From: Punica granatum
Lineage: Eukaryota; Streptophyta; Magnoliopsida; Myrtales; Lythraceae
Assembly: GCF_007655135.1 (NCBI RefSeq)
Contig: NC_045127.1
Coordinates: forward strand, 17,269,699-17,333,698
Direction: 5' to 3'
DNA: 64,000 nt
This document shows positions 11,227 to 22,609 of the stretch, one piece after another. The translations under genes and the position numbers were made by a program. How positions within the stretch are numbered: the stretch's first letter is position 1; every line of letters begins with the position of its first letter. The notes under the pieces were generated by a model. That model did no database searches. It was not told the DNA's origin and worked only from the letters and a program-made list of their open reading frames with translations.

Positions 11227-11693
11227 TGACGCAGCGTACATGCGAGTAACTGTCACAGATCCGTTAATTCCGCAGAATACCGGAACTACGATGTTCAATC
11301 TCCTATTGATTCTTCGAATTCCTAAGAAATCGGCATCAAACTTGAATCGAATACGAAAATGGGCGAAATAGCACGGTAGTTCCAAAACTTTATTGATAAT
11401 TCAAAAAAACTGTTTTAAGTCCCTAGGGCTTACATCGCTTAAATAAAAAAATGAAATTATAACGAAAGAAATAAAATATTATCTAAAATAAACTATTTCT
11501 AAAAATTACAAAAAAAGTTCAAATAATATAAAATTGTTCGTTTGAGACCCTAAATGATGGAATTCGGCCTAAATCATGTATTTTCACTGCCAAAAGCAGT
11601 GAGTTGTGCTTCAGATGCTGTTTTCCCTTGAGACAGGGTCGTTAGAACCTCTTTTTCTCGAGGTACCGATTTGCCAAGTCTTCTACCGCATCA
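11227..11693 (-). repeat. 3' LTR of the short minus-strand element
   Basis: On the minus strand it starts TGATGCGGTAGAAGAC and ends GCTGCGTCA. The matching LTR is at 12493-12961. A purine tract (AAGGGAAAAA on the minus strand, 11694-11703) abuts its start. Confidence 0.85.
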
Positions 11694-12448
11694 TTTTTCC
11701 CTTGGTGGAGAGAATTCGCCCTCGAATCGTCATCGTTCGAGCCATCACCTTGATCTTCACGAATAGAGAGATTAATACGCTTCTGTTGCTTTCTCACTTG
11801 CCACTTGAATGCCTTCTTCTCTTTGCGAATTCTTTCTCTTAATTCTTCGTACATAAAATTCCGTACACCTCTTAGACAATAAACACTTTCACTGAATCTT
11901 TGCTTTCTTGATCGAGTCACGTGCACTTCGACAAATTTTGGCAACTGAATAACCTCCGAAATCGGCACCGTAAGCATCCATGCATCTTTCTTTGCATTGA
12001 AAATTTCTTCATCTAGAATATTCTCAATCTGAGTACAATAATAAAAAAGTTTATTACCTCAAATATCATTTAATACGGATTTGTTGACAACGAACGTTGG
12101 TTTTCCTTGATCATTAAATACAAATTCTGTAACTTCTTCTTGATCTTCATTTGGATATATATCGAAAACTGGATTGGCTTCATCATATGATATGTCTTCG
12201 ACGTGATATGCCGGCATGAAACTGAAACTTCTCATTGGTAGATCTTGATTCTGTCGGTTGACTTGAGGCGTAAATGAATTGTCACTCAATTCAGAAACAC
12301 GATCGCGATGAAAAGGATTGCCATCCTCGTCGTCATTATTAGCACAACAAGCTTCGTAACGCTCGAGACACTGTTGCAGCCCCTCAATCTGACGACGTAA
12401 CTCCACCACCTCCAAATCACGAGCATCACCTTTCGAATGATTCTCCAT
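11642..12448 (-). pseudogene. Gag-like reading frame with one internal stop
   Basis: Starting at the ATG at 12446-12448 (first residues MENHSKGDARDLEVVELRRQ), a single frame runs about 269 codons. It is broken only by TGA at 12059-12061 and then continues open through 11642 into the LTR. The N-terminal part has a charged VVELRRQIEGLQQCLERYE coiled-coil-like stretch of the sort seen at the start of plant gypsy Gag proteins. An acidic middle part (VFDIYPNEDQEE) and a basic C-terminal part (YEELRERIRKEKKAFKW) follow. No zinc knuckle, protease or polymerase motif is present. The Gag assignment is by resemblance only. The apparent upstream extension to 12541 runs across the primer site and LTR and is not a credible start. 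Confidence 0.5.
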
Positions 12449-12474
12449 AATGCGCCGTCGAATAGGATTCCTAA

Positions 12475-12490
12475 CCTGGCTTTGATACCA
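12475..12490 (-). other. Primer-binding site, tRNA-Met type
   Basis: The minus strand reads TGGTATCAAAGCCAGG two bases after the LTR end GCGTCA. This is the usual copia/gypsy initiator-Met primer complement and it sets the element's direction. Confidence 0.85.
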
Positions 12491-12492
12491 AT

Positions 12493-12961
12493 TGACGCAG
12501 CGTACACGCAAGCAACTGTCACAAATCCATTGATTCCGCATAATACTGGAACTACGACTTTCAATCTCCTATTGATTCTTTGAATTCCTAGGAAACCAGC
12601 ATAAAACTCGAATCAAATCCGAGAATGGGTGAAAGAACACGGTAGCTCCAAAACTTTATTGGTAATCTAAAAAAAACTGTCTTTAACCCTAGGGCTTACA
12701 TCGCTTAAATAGAAAAAAAATGAAATTATAATGAAGAAAATAAAATATTCTCTAAAATAAACTATTCCTAAAAATTACAAAAACGTCCAAATAAAATAAA
12801 ATTACCCATTTGAGACTCTAAATGATGGAAGTCGGCCTAAATCACTTCTTTTCACGGCCAGAGGCGGTGAGTTGTGCTCCAGAGGCCGTTTTCCCTCGAG
12901 ACAGGGTCGTCAGAACCTGTTTTTCTCGAGGTATCGATTTGTCACGTCTTCTGCCGCATCA
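12493..12961 (-). repeat. 5' LTR of the short minus-strand element
   Basis: 469 bp, starting TGATGCGGCAGAAGAC on the minus strand and ending GTACGCTGCGTCA just before the primer site. It matches 11227-11693 along its whole length with scattered substitutions and small indels. Confidence 0.85.
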
Positions 12962-12966
12962 TCTAC

Positions 12967-14489
12967 TAAGCTTGCCACATGTCAAATATTGATATGAGAG
13001 ATGGTGGAGAGGGGATAAAGAGGTGAAATAAAATGATGAATTGATTTATTACTGGGTTTTTGAGAAAATCTAATAATTATTCTCCACCTCTCTTTTCATT
13101 TTAAATAAAAAAAACTTCCTTTTTCATAAAAAAATTGATTGATTTTTTTAATTTCTTTACTAGAGTTCACCGCGCTATGCTATGTGCAATATTGCACGTA
13201 TTTTTCAAAAATTTTCAATACTTTGCATTATTTAAATAACGATATAACTAATAGCACAAATAATAACTTAACCAAAAAAGGTCATAGTTCAATAAGAAAT
13301 TTGCATCAAAAAGTTAATAATCTTTCAACATTATATAATCTCTAAAACTATTAGATTTTTTTTGAAATATCCTAATTCTATCTAACATGCCTATAACAAA
13401 TTTGACATTGGAAAAGAAAAACGATAATGTCATCAAATAAAGAGAACAATGAAAATGAAATAAAATATGATGGTTTTTCGGAAATGGTGGCCGTCAAAAA
13501 GGAGTGGGTAGTATGTTATTTATTACTTAAGTATCATTAAATTCTCAAACCCAATGGGTCCATATTAAATGAAGTTAATGTATGCATTTTAGAAAAGTGA
13601 AACGTGAGACAATAAGGGATTTGGCTTTATAAAATATAATTTAGAGTATTTGGTGAATTTTTCTATTTGAGTTGTTATACTTAAGATTTTGCACTGTCCA
13701 AATAATGCTTACTTATATATATAATCTATTTTTTCAAATGAAATCTTCTTCATACGGTGGTATTGCATGAAATAAAGAAAAATTAATTTGAATATAGAAA
13801 ATCTAATTCTATAATTTGATCAAATTTATCAGAAAATTATGTCTCTAAATTTTAGTAATTGGTCCGTGAATCGAACACGTCTTTACACTAGTGAGGAACT
13901 CCCAATATTTGACGTGTCCTCCTCTAGTGTGCCCAACCAAGCCCTGTACACATGTATGTTCCATTATTCATAGAAGGTAAAGTAATCATGATAGATGATA
14001 TCTCGGAAATATTCAGGGTACAAACGATCATGACACATTCAAATTGAGAGAGAGGAGAGAGAGAGTGAAAGGGAGAGGGGAGAGGGAGATGAGAGTGAGG
14101 AAGAGACGGGAGAGAGAGAGGGGGGAGAGAGGAGATGAGAGAGTTTTTTAATCAAATTTTTATTATTTTTATTATAGTTTAATTAAAATTTTGAAAAATG
14201 GATATTTAATTATATTTTTTGTGCCACCTTGGATGCGACATAACACGTCGTCTGCCACGTTAGAAAAAACTGACGCTGTTAATGATAAATTGACAGAATA
14301 CACTTGATTGAAACATTTTGAAATATTTTGTACTGTTGGTGTAACAAAATTTTTTTTTTGCACCTTTTGTGCAACATTGCAAAACATTTTGTACCATCCA
14401 TACAATTTTCCCAACCATTTTATTCACCTATTCTTTGTTGCAAGTTGCAACCTAAATTTGCAACTCGTTCCCTTGATGTTCTTCCTTAT
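12967..14489. other. No gene seen; AT-rich with a GA-rich tract
   Basis: Short open frames only. A purine (GAGAGA/GGGAGA) tract spans 14044-14144. At 13163-13185 the minus strand reads a GC-type stem followed by CTCTAG and T, a weak Helitron-end candidate. Confidence 0.6.
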
Positions 14490-14630
14490 TTTTCTTTTTT
14501 TGATTACAATAGAGGTCCATGAATCTAGTACAATAAAATATAAATCATCATAACTAGTAAAGGGGCATGAATAGTCTCACTAAATATCGAATTAGAATTT
14601 CTTCATTACTAGGCGAGGGTGCACACCATT
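14490..14630 (-). mobile_element. SINE copy B (family 1), 5'-truncated
   Basis: Shares with copies A, C and D the plus-strand order T-run, GATTACAATAGAGGTCCATG, CTAGTACAATAAAATA, CATAACTAGTAAAGGGGCATG and AGTCTCACTAAATATCGAA, then a partial tRNA head (GGCGAGGGTGCAC). The CTACACCCTCTTTG end is missing. No clear TSD. Confidence 0.6.
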
Positions 14631-14788
14631 GAAATACACATTCTTTTTATTCTTTTTCCTTCTTTATTCGGCTTCGCTTTGTTCTTAATTTTTCTTCTCC
14701 TTTTCTTGTTTAAACTCCTCTATTTTCTTCTTCATAATTTGCTCTTTAGATACACCACTTACAAGGAATATTGAGTAAATTACAAGTT

Positions 14789-14815
14789 ACTAGATGACGG
14801 GTCCGCGCATACGCA
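14789..14815 (-). other. Helitron-like 3' terminus candidate (minus)
   Basis: The minus strand reads GCGTATGCGCGGACCCGTCATCTAG followed by T: a GC-rich stretch with a weak stem, then CTAG. Taken alone this is only suggestive. Confidence 0.25.
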
Positions 14816-15199
14816 TAGACTAGAATTATTGGAACAAATATTTTTCTTGTTTTAATATTTTTAAAAAAGTACAAAGATAAAATAAGTTAATATTGTGAAT
14901 TGAGAAACACTTGTAAATGAGAAATGGTTAATGGGAAATGTTATAAGGGAAGAAGAAAATAAGCTTTTTGCACTGTCAATCAATATGCTCTATCAAATGA
15001 AGTTTAAGAAATTTCATAGTGAATAAACCTGATAATGATTTTTTTTTTCGAGCACGTGCAATCTTAAAGTGCACCGATTGTAAGAACATGATCGCGGACA
15101 GTTTGCAAATCATTTTGATTAGCTCTTCGTAAAAACTATATGCCAGAAGGAAAATCCGACCCGATGAGGGACTTTCAAATCGAGTGTGGGGGTAATTGA

Positions 15200-15722
15200 T
15201 GGGAGTCACCACTAGTTAATTTTAGCCTAACTAGAAACCTAGATTTCCTAAAAGGAGCATGACACTAGCCATCTAGGATTTTGTCAGCCTTCAGTCCAAA
15301 GAAACCAAGTTCCGGGGTTCTATTACGGGTTAGAAGCTCACAAGCCAATAACCCGTACTAATCGGTACTCTAATTGTCAAAGTTGCCCATTTTATTATTT
15401 TTCCGGGTTGATTAGCCCTAATCTTGTGGTCTTCCTCACGCTTCTCTCATTTAACCCGAGCATGTGAATTACCGAGTTAATTTGATTCCTCACACAATCA
15501 TGGCATTCAATTTGAAGTGCCAAGAAACAGATTTTAAAATGACGGAAATCAGTGGGGGGTCAATCTGCAGATTCTGGAAAATCTGGGGCAAATCTGTAAA
15601 ATCTCAAAAAATGCCGAAAACGCATGTAAAATGCCCAAAACTTATCCAAAAGGCCCCAAATTCGGAGATTAGGACCCAGGGACCATGCTGAACATGTCCT
15701 AAACATTCTAGAGGTCCCTGTG
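15200..15722 (-). repeat. Gypsy-type LTR fragment, copy A
   Basis: Direct repeat of 17502-18055. Minus-strand landmarks are AACTAGTGGTGACTCCCAT at the left edge, then sequence containing TCTGCAGATT and CAGGGACC. Homology with copy B stops at 15722, although copy B continues in similar sequence, so copy A appears truncated there. A GTGGYGACTCC motif lies near the end, as in the solo LTR at 47867. Confidence 0.65.
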
Positions 15723-15875
15723 TTGTCAAAGAACACGAGCCAGATGCATCACCATTGTGCCCAAGTTGCTAAGGAGTAGAACACCATTGTAGTTTCGGCA
15801 CCTAAGGATTGCGGGGCCAACGGAATACTAATGAGCAACCCATGTGATATCCATAGGTGCGATTTTCAAAATATA

Positions 15876-16691
15876 TTATTTCCATTTAAGGGTGTTCTGC
15901 TTCTTCACCATATGGAGAGAGCAGGCTATCATTCTCGAAATAATTTTCTCTTCCTTTAAATATGATAATCTCAGAAAACATCCTCCGAATTCTTTTACAT
16001 GACCCAAAAACCGCATTTGTATTAAATTTGGGCTTGCCCTCAATCCCCCTTTTCCATCGGTCTTAACAAGGTTAAGAAACGTGATCGTGTGGGCCAACAA
16101 GGCCACCACGTAACCCTTTGCCTCCGACCACTTGGAGGACGATATTGGCAAGAGCTGAGTCTATTAGACTCATGGGTCGAGAATAAAAGGGTCCCAAATA
16201 TGAGTAAGAGAAAAGCACAAGAAATATTTCGATAACCTTGGGTATGAGTCATTTTGAAATCATTCCATTTTATCGAAAGTTCAATTGATAGCCCATGCCC
16301 TCCATTGATAATGAGTTGCTCGGTGATACTTGCCTCTGGCACTCCCAACAATATAGACACGGTTCCGGCCTCCGTTGCTTCAAGATTGGGGAGAATGATG
16401 CTTGAGCCAAATCGAGTCCTTGGATGAGTTGCCGATATTCTTCAATTCTGGGTGCAAGCTCCGAGTGATATATGATGAACACGGCCTTTCCCTTGTTTCG
16501 AAAGTCGGCTAGCGCTTCAAGAAGAGGCCAATCCACCTTGTAGTCGACCAAGAGTGGTACTTCCCCCACAAATTGAGTGATGTAGGTGCGTTCGGACTCC
16601 GACATGGCGTTCCAAATCTAGCGAATGTTGGCCTTGGGGATTGAGTACGGCCCGAAGCGAGGACACTTGAGCATCTCTCCATCCTTACCAA
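15876..16691 (-). pseudogene. Broken DUF7745-like retroelement protein
   Basis: Three overlapping minus-strand frames read in order like one protein. 16605-16270 has ERTYITQFVGEVPLLV, then WPLLEALADF and ELAPRIEEYRQLI. 16360-16040 has LLGVPEASITEQLI then HGLSIELSIKW and ALLLIFG-like sequence. 16151-15876 has a KTDGKGGLRASPNLIQMRF stretch and HVKEFGG. This order fits DUF7745 proteins that plants carry in gypsy-like elements. At least two frameshifts and an upstream TAG (minus strand, 16618-16620) make it non-functional. It lies between LTR fragments A and B, in their orientation. Confidence 0.6.
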
Positions 16692-17114
16692 AGATGGAGG
16701 GTGAAGCGTATTAAGACATTGGATTAAATGAATAGCACTTCTAATTTTGAAAAATCATGACATGCAAGCAAGGTAAAGTTGCATTTTGTTATTCTTGAGA
16801 TTTATATCTTTGAAGTAAAGAAAAAAGAATACATCAAAAGGCCCATCCTAATATGTGAGAAAAATTCAACCTAAGGGTTATGGGAGATTAAGAAAATAAC
16901 AAGCGTGATGTTGGAGGTTTCACGCATGTCGGGTTTTGGTCTAAAAGGTAAGAGCTAAGAAAGGTTCCCGAATCTATGGTTTCCTAGCCCCGGATAGGGG
17001 ATCATGGGACCTCGACTGAGCGGAGTCTTTCAGGGGCGTCTCAGCTGTCCAATCGCTCCGAGCATTTCTCGTACTCGGATCTCCTCCTAAGTTCCTAGTG
17101 GCCCCTGGTTTTTA

Positions 17115-17380
17115 GGCCGTTTGGAATCCTACCTCTATGGCTTTTTTGGTTTTAAAGTGTGATTTTAAAATCACGCTTTAACTTAATTCTATCAACAACA
17201 AAATAAAATAACTCATACAAAGTCAAAGGGTGGACCCCATTTATATTATTCTTTTTCCACAACAAAACAAATTAACTCATATAAAGTCAAAGAGTGGACC
17301 CCACACATAACCATTTATATCACTTTTTTTCAAAATCAAAATCTGATTTTAAAATCTTACTTTGAAACAAAACGCAGCAC
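17115..17380. mobile_element. MITE, Harbinger/Tourist-like
   Basis: Inverted ends: GGCCGTTTGGAAT..TTTTAAAGTGTGATTTTAAAATCA at the left and the complement of GTGCTGCGTTTTGTTTCAAAG..GATTTTAAAATCAGA at the right. Inside are two copies of AACTCATA.AAAGTCAAAG.GTGGACCCCA. It is inserted in the decayed gypsy region. The TSD is unclear. Confidence 0.55.
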
Positions 17381-17501
17381 TAATCATGTAAACGCAATGC
17401 ATATATCGAGATTCGTAATTTAATTCACTATTTAATTAACATGGAAGAGTAAATGGGCAAATTATAGAATTATAACAAGCCCAAACACTTGAAATTTAAT
17501 G

Positions 17502-18055
17502 GGAGTCGCCACTAGTTAATTTTAGGCTAACTAAAAACCTAGATTTCCTAAATGGAGCATAACGCTAACCACCTAGGATTTTGTCGGTCTACGGTCCAAA
17601 GAAACCAAGTTCGGGGGTTCTATTACGGGTTAGAAGCTCGCAAGCCAATAATCGCCATAATCGGTACTCTGATTGTCTAAGTTGTCCGTTTTATTATTTT
17701 TCCGAGTTAATTAGTCCTAATCTCGTGGTCTTCCTCACGCTTCTCTCGATTCACGTGTCATGAACTCACTCATTTAACCCGAGCATGTGAATTACCGAGT
17801 TAATTTGATTCCTTACACAATCATGGCATTCAATTTGATTTAAAGTGTCAAGAAACCGATTTTAAAATGCCGGAAATCAGTGGGGGGTCAATCTGCAGAT
17901 TCCGAAAAATCTGGGGCAAATCTGTAAAATCTCGAAAAATGCCAAGAAAAAGCGTGTAAAATGACCGAAACTTATCCAAAAGGCCCCAGATTCGCAGATC
18001 AGGACCCAGGGATCATGCTGAACATGTCCCAAACATTCTGGGGTCGCTGTGGGGT
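17502..18055 (-). repeat. Gypsy-type LTR fragment, copy B
   Basis: Counterpart of 15200-15722 with about 85-90% identity by eye. It carries an extra stretch near 17745-17775 (CGATTCACGTGTCATGAACT). LTR-like sequence continues past 18055 to about 18620, with an inserted MITE at 18173. The minus strand has GTGGCGACTCCC at the left edge. Confidence 0.65.
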
Positions 18056-18172
18056 TCAATAACGTTCGGGGGCCATTCTGTAAATTCGGAAAAAGTCATG
18101 GGCTGAGTTCGAAACGAGTGGGAATCGAGTTTTTTGGATGGAAAATGTGTTTTAAGTCCCTGGAAAGCATTT

Positions 18173-18382
18173 GGGCTGATTTGAGTTTTGATTTTAATTG
18201 GGTTATAATGATTGTGTTGTTGAATTATGAGAAAATGTGTTAAAAAGTAATAAATAGTCGAGAGAATTTAGTATAAAAAATTGAAGAAAATGAAAAAAGT
18301 AATAATTGTATTGTGGTTGTGTAATGAGTAGAGTTAAAGTTAAAGTTAAAATTTAAAAAACCAACCCTAAAATCGAACAGGC
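18173..18382. mobile_element. Candidate MITE, GTTAAA-rich end
   Basis: Starts GGGCTGATTTGAGTTTTGATTT and ends with GAGTTAAAGTTAAAGTTAAAATTT then the complement of GCCTGTTCGATTTTAGGG. The GTTAAA array and the termini match the 1496 and 59645 family. Boundaries are approximate. Confidence 0.45.
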
Positions 18383-18619
18383 TGTAGAAACTTAGAAAAG
18401 TTTGAAACAGGCCTCTGGACTGATTTGTAACAGTCTGTAAAGTTTGGAAAAGATTTATAAATAGAGTTTCAGCGCTCAGAAATTCACTAAATTGTGGGAA
18501 AAAATTTGAGATGAGTTCGAAATCGGATGGGGTTCGACTTGGACTAAAACGAAAACATGGAAAAGGTTTGGAAAAATGAATTTCAACTTTTGAAGGCACC
18601 AAAACCCACAAGCATGGAA

Positions 18620-20557
18620 TATATAAACTTTTATTGGTCCTAAGGGTCGGATTTAGCGATTATGTACAGCAACCTACTCTCCTTTCCCATCTCTCGGCTT
18701 TTCTACACTAAAACAAAACCGAACATAACACACATGTAACATGCACACACACCTCATAGAGGCCTATCTACCCATAATCTAACAACCTAAACCCCATTAT
18801 TAACCACATGATTTTATTCCAAGTGTTTAACAAGGAATCCGGTTAAGTTAAGTTAATCACATCCCGATCTGGTTCAGAAATTATACCTAGCCCTCAAATC
18901 AGGACTGTGGGAATTTTGGAGAATCCACCAAGGAATTGGTGTGGGTGTCGCCTAAGTGGGGAAGTCGAGCTTGAGTAGAGTTCTCCAAAGATCAGGAATG
19001 GATCTCGTTCTCGGTTTCGGAAACTTCACCTCGATCAGGAACCTACAAGGCAAATGTTAAGAAAACCAAGTATTTGGGTGTATGGGGTGGATGTTGGTGA
19101 ATTTTTCAGCTCATTCTCAACACATAATGGGAGCAAAAAAAAGTCCTCATTACTGAAAATTTATCTTCTATTTATAAAGGAAGAGAGGTTAGGGTCGTTT
19201 TGTAACGTTTTCAAAAGTTTCAGAGATGATTTTTCGCTGCACCTGCATTGGACGCGTGAATGGATGCTAGCTCGTCAGGCGTCCATGACGTTAGAATTCG
19301 CGCCTCCATACTTTTACGCAGGCAATATCCGCACCACGCGGTTACTACCCGTGCCTGGCCTCCCAAACAATCATTTTCCTCCGGTGGTCTAATTTGTCGT
19401 CTTTCCGAATCTAATTTAGCTTTCCTTTTACGTTTTTGTCCCCAGAATGAATGGAAAGCCTGTTTTTGCATTTTCCGATGTATTTTTCGGTATAATTTGA
19501 TATGAAAATATTTTATAAATACCGAAAAATATTTTTCTATTGAAAATTCTCTCGAAGAAAATTTTGACCATAAGAAATTTATTTCCTTTTCTGAAAACTC
19601 CCTGTGACGGATGTTATTTGCTACGCGAGAATATCAATTTCTCAATCTCGAACTCTTCCCCTATTTGATAAAAGGCGAAAATCAAAGACATTTGGGTTTT
19701 TATCAGTGAAGTGTAAATAAGGTTTTGGAATTTCAAGGAAAAGTACGGACAATCGGGTTTTAAGGTAAAAATCTCCAAGAAATACACGATATTTTGGGAA
19801 ATGATTTTTTCTTTGAGTGCGGTCCTGAAGAGCAAAATGTGGCCGATCACCATACCGAATTTAAAATGGCACCTTATGTTAGAAAGTGCTTTAAGGATTA
19901 TGCTCAAGGATTTATCTAATGCATCTTGAGAACTGTCTTCTGGCATTATCCTTTTACACTTTGGATCTGTTTATGCCTACTCTCGGACTAACGATGTACT
20001 TGGGGCTCGCTTTGCTAATGACCGAGTCTGGGCCTAAAATGGATGCTTAGACTATAGAAGCCTTCTTTTTAATCGCACGATCTTGTAAAAGCCTTAAAAA
20101 GAAAATACAATGATCTCATCCCATCTCCTCTATCAAATTAGCAAGAGCTTCCTTGTTAGTACTTTCGCTTATGATTATGTCCTTTTTTTTTTAGAATTAT
20201 CTATGACTATGACATAGTCTTTACATCTTCCATGCGTCGGTTTAGAAAAGTAAAGTGACACCACGATACTTCGCCTTTTGTCAAATTGTTATTGGCGGTC
20301 ATACGAAAGGTTAGGTGAGGAGAACTCTCGTCCGTCCTACGTAACATTGATAGATGTGTCCGCTCGGCTTTTAATATTTATATAGTTACCATTGTGAGTG
20401 GAATTTCAAATTAGGAGAATTTTTAGGTTCATTATTAGGATGTTATAGCACCAAATATACGTTATATACATGGTACCTTTCTTGATATTTACATATGGTT
20501 CCAATTAATTATGACATCTGATTAAAAAAAAAAAGTGAGGCCTCCACCCATGCTTCA
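18620..20557. other. No gene recognised; likely decayed LTR-element sequence
   Basis: Only short overlapping frames (for example minus 19614-19946 and plus 19054-19392) with no recognisable motif. The composition resembles the adjoining gypsy-type material. I see no LTR boundary. Confidence 0.5.
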
Positions 20558-20566
20558 CAATAGTTA

Positions 20567-21367
20567 GAGTAAAATGCAGTTTGCCCCCACACCTTTGAAT
20601 CCTATTGCATAGTGCCCCCAACCTTTGAAAAGTTGCACAATACTATCTGACCTATTCGAAAATAAGCACAATGCACCCTCTGTTCAACTTCCGACCACTT
20701 TTCCTGTTGAAAAAAGTCACATGCATCTCATATGATTTTCTAAAGGGTAGAAAAGTCCATAGATAATTTATTGGAGTGAAATTATTATTTAAAAAAAAAA
20801 AGAAAAAGAAATTGGTGGCTCTATGACCGCCAGTCTACCGCCACCCCCGTCTCCTCACCCTGATCTCATTCTCCCACCCATCCTAGTCATCTGCCTAGTT
20901 TGCTCTTTTCCGGCAAGCACGCATAATACCCAACGCCTTGAAGCCACAAGAGAGACGTTTGCTTGTATATATGAGATTGTAACAACACCACAAGAAAATT
21001 CAGTGAGAAATTTTCACCAAGATTTCCTATTCCAATTCTCTGCAGCTAAATTCCTTCGCGTGGTTCAACATTTTTTGCAATGGAACGGAAAGGGACGACA
21101 AGGAGTCAGAGGTGGTGGTGCCGTCATGGCCGAGTCCTTTTTCTTTATATTTTCACTCCAATCAATTCTCTATATAGACTTTTCTACCATTTAGAAAGTC
21201 GCATGACATGCATGTGACTATTTTCGGAGGGAAAAGTGGCTGGAAGTTGAACATAGGATGCATGGTGCTTACTTTTGAATAGGTCAAGTGGTATTGTGCA
21301 ATTTTTTAAAGGTTGGGTGGCTCTATGTAATGGAGCCCAAAAGTGAAGGAGCAATTGCATTTTATTC
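20567..21367. mobile_element. MULE-like element with ~240-bp TIRs
   Basis: The left arm (20567 to about 20810) and right arm (about 21127-21367) are inverted repeats beginning GAGTAAAATGC and GAATAAAATGC. They share in order the landmarks ACCTTT, TGCACAATAC, GACCTATTC, ATGCA.CCT, TTCAACTTCC.GCCACTTTTCC and AGTCACATGCAT. A weak 9-bp TSD is possible (CAATAGTTA / TAATATATA, 6 of 9). The 300-bp core has higher GC and an ORF at 20823-21194 of unknown origin. The core may be a captured host fragment; this is inference. Confidence 0.65.
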
Positions 21368-21379
21368 TAATATATAATA

Positions 21380-22446
21380 TAATATATAAAATAAAATAAT
21401 AATTTTCAAATTATGACTGCGAATATTTACTCCTGTAAATCCTTTAGAATAACTTCTAAAATTTGAACCCACTTTTATCATTCTCTCAAACATGTACATA
21501 AGTAAAGAAAACATAACTGGGAGCAGATACATAATATTTGGAGTGAAATTCATCATTTTGTAGATTAGATTTTCACCTAATTAACGATGATTAGCTAGCC
21601 TCATTATAAAAATTACAACTAATTCAATTTTCTTTGGTTACAGGATTTCCTTAAGTGGGCTACAAATAGTATAGCGGACAACTCGTACATTAATTTTTAG
21701 TGATTATCCAATATTATCCTTTAATGATAAGGTTATCCAAAGGTAGTAAACTTACAATTAACTTCCTGAGAGATGAAAAAATTTCTCATTTGAAACGAAC
21801 GCTAAAGGTTTTCTTCGAAGATGAAAATCTTTTTTAATAAATTAAAGTTTTTTTTATTAAATGCAGAATATACTATATTATTGATATTCCTTTTACGCGG
21901 GCTTTACACATAACGGTTTTTTTTTTGGGTGAATGTTTTTTTTTTTTGGTGAAACACGCCCAATGTTTTATTTAGTTATAGTCTAGACATTCTGACTTTC
22001 AGATTAGCAGAATACAGCTGACGATTATTAAAAATTTACTTAAAAATAAGAAAGTTTTTCGATAAATTAAATGGTTCTTGATATAGAAGAACCAAATAGA
22101 TTATATATCATTAATATTCTTGTACACATAGATAATGCGGGGGCTTGTTTCCTATATAACTTTTCATAAGTTTAGACAAGATTGCCATTTGCACCGATTA
22201 ATTACGTAAGGCATCCTGGATCAGCCACTACATGCGGTTAAAACTTGGTTTTCTTCCTATGTTTGGTGGCTCAAGGTTGCTCCCGTTAGATCTGTATGGA
22301 TGTCGAATAGACACAACCCTGATGGGCTGAGGAGAGGAGGGGAATGATATCTACAATCTGTGTCTCTCACTATATGGGTCTCTGAAATGATGTTAGTCAT
22401 GATTTATTGAATGGCTTTTGAACTATATGGTTCTATGACATCTAAA
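21380..22446. other. No gene seen
   Basis: AT-rich sequence with homopolymer T runs near 21920-21950. Short open frames only. Confidence 0.6.
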
Positions 22447-22448
22447 GT

Positions 22449-22604
22449 CAATTATAAGAGAGGTCTATAAATCTAATATAATGAAATGAAAATCGTCATA
22501 GCTAATAAATGGGTAATGATAGTCCCACAACGAGTATCGAAACTGGAATATTTTAGTTACCATAGACGAAGTCGTCGCCACAGCATTAAAACCTTCTTTG
22601 ATTA
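22449..22604 (-). mobile_element. SINE copy C (family 1)
   Basis: Plus-strand landmarks as in copies A and D: GAGAGGTCTATAAATCTAATATAATGAAATGAAAATCGTCATAG in pieces, TAATAAATGGGTAATGATAGTCCCACAACGAGTATCGAA, then the tRNA-like head ending CCTTCTTTGATT. The poly-A side is worn. No clear TSD. Confidence 0.65.
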
Positions 22605-22609
22605 TATAC

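Larger units (their letters stand above)
11227..12961 (-). mobile_element. Short LTR retrotransposon, non-autonomous, minus strand
   Basis: A 1735-bp element with two direct LTRs (11227-11693 and 12493-12961), TG..CA ends, a tRNA-Met-type primer site, a polypurine tract, and a likely 5-bp TSD (TCTGC at 11222-11226, TCTAC at 12962-12966). The interior is only about 800 bp and carries one broken gag-like frame with no protease, RT or integrase. It resembles a TRIM-like or deletion derivative of a gypsy element. LTR identity is roughly 85-90% by eye, so the insertion is not recent. Confidence 0.85.
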
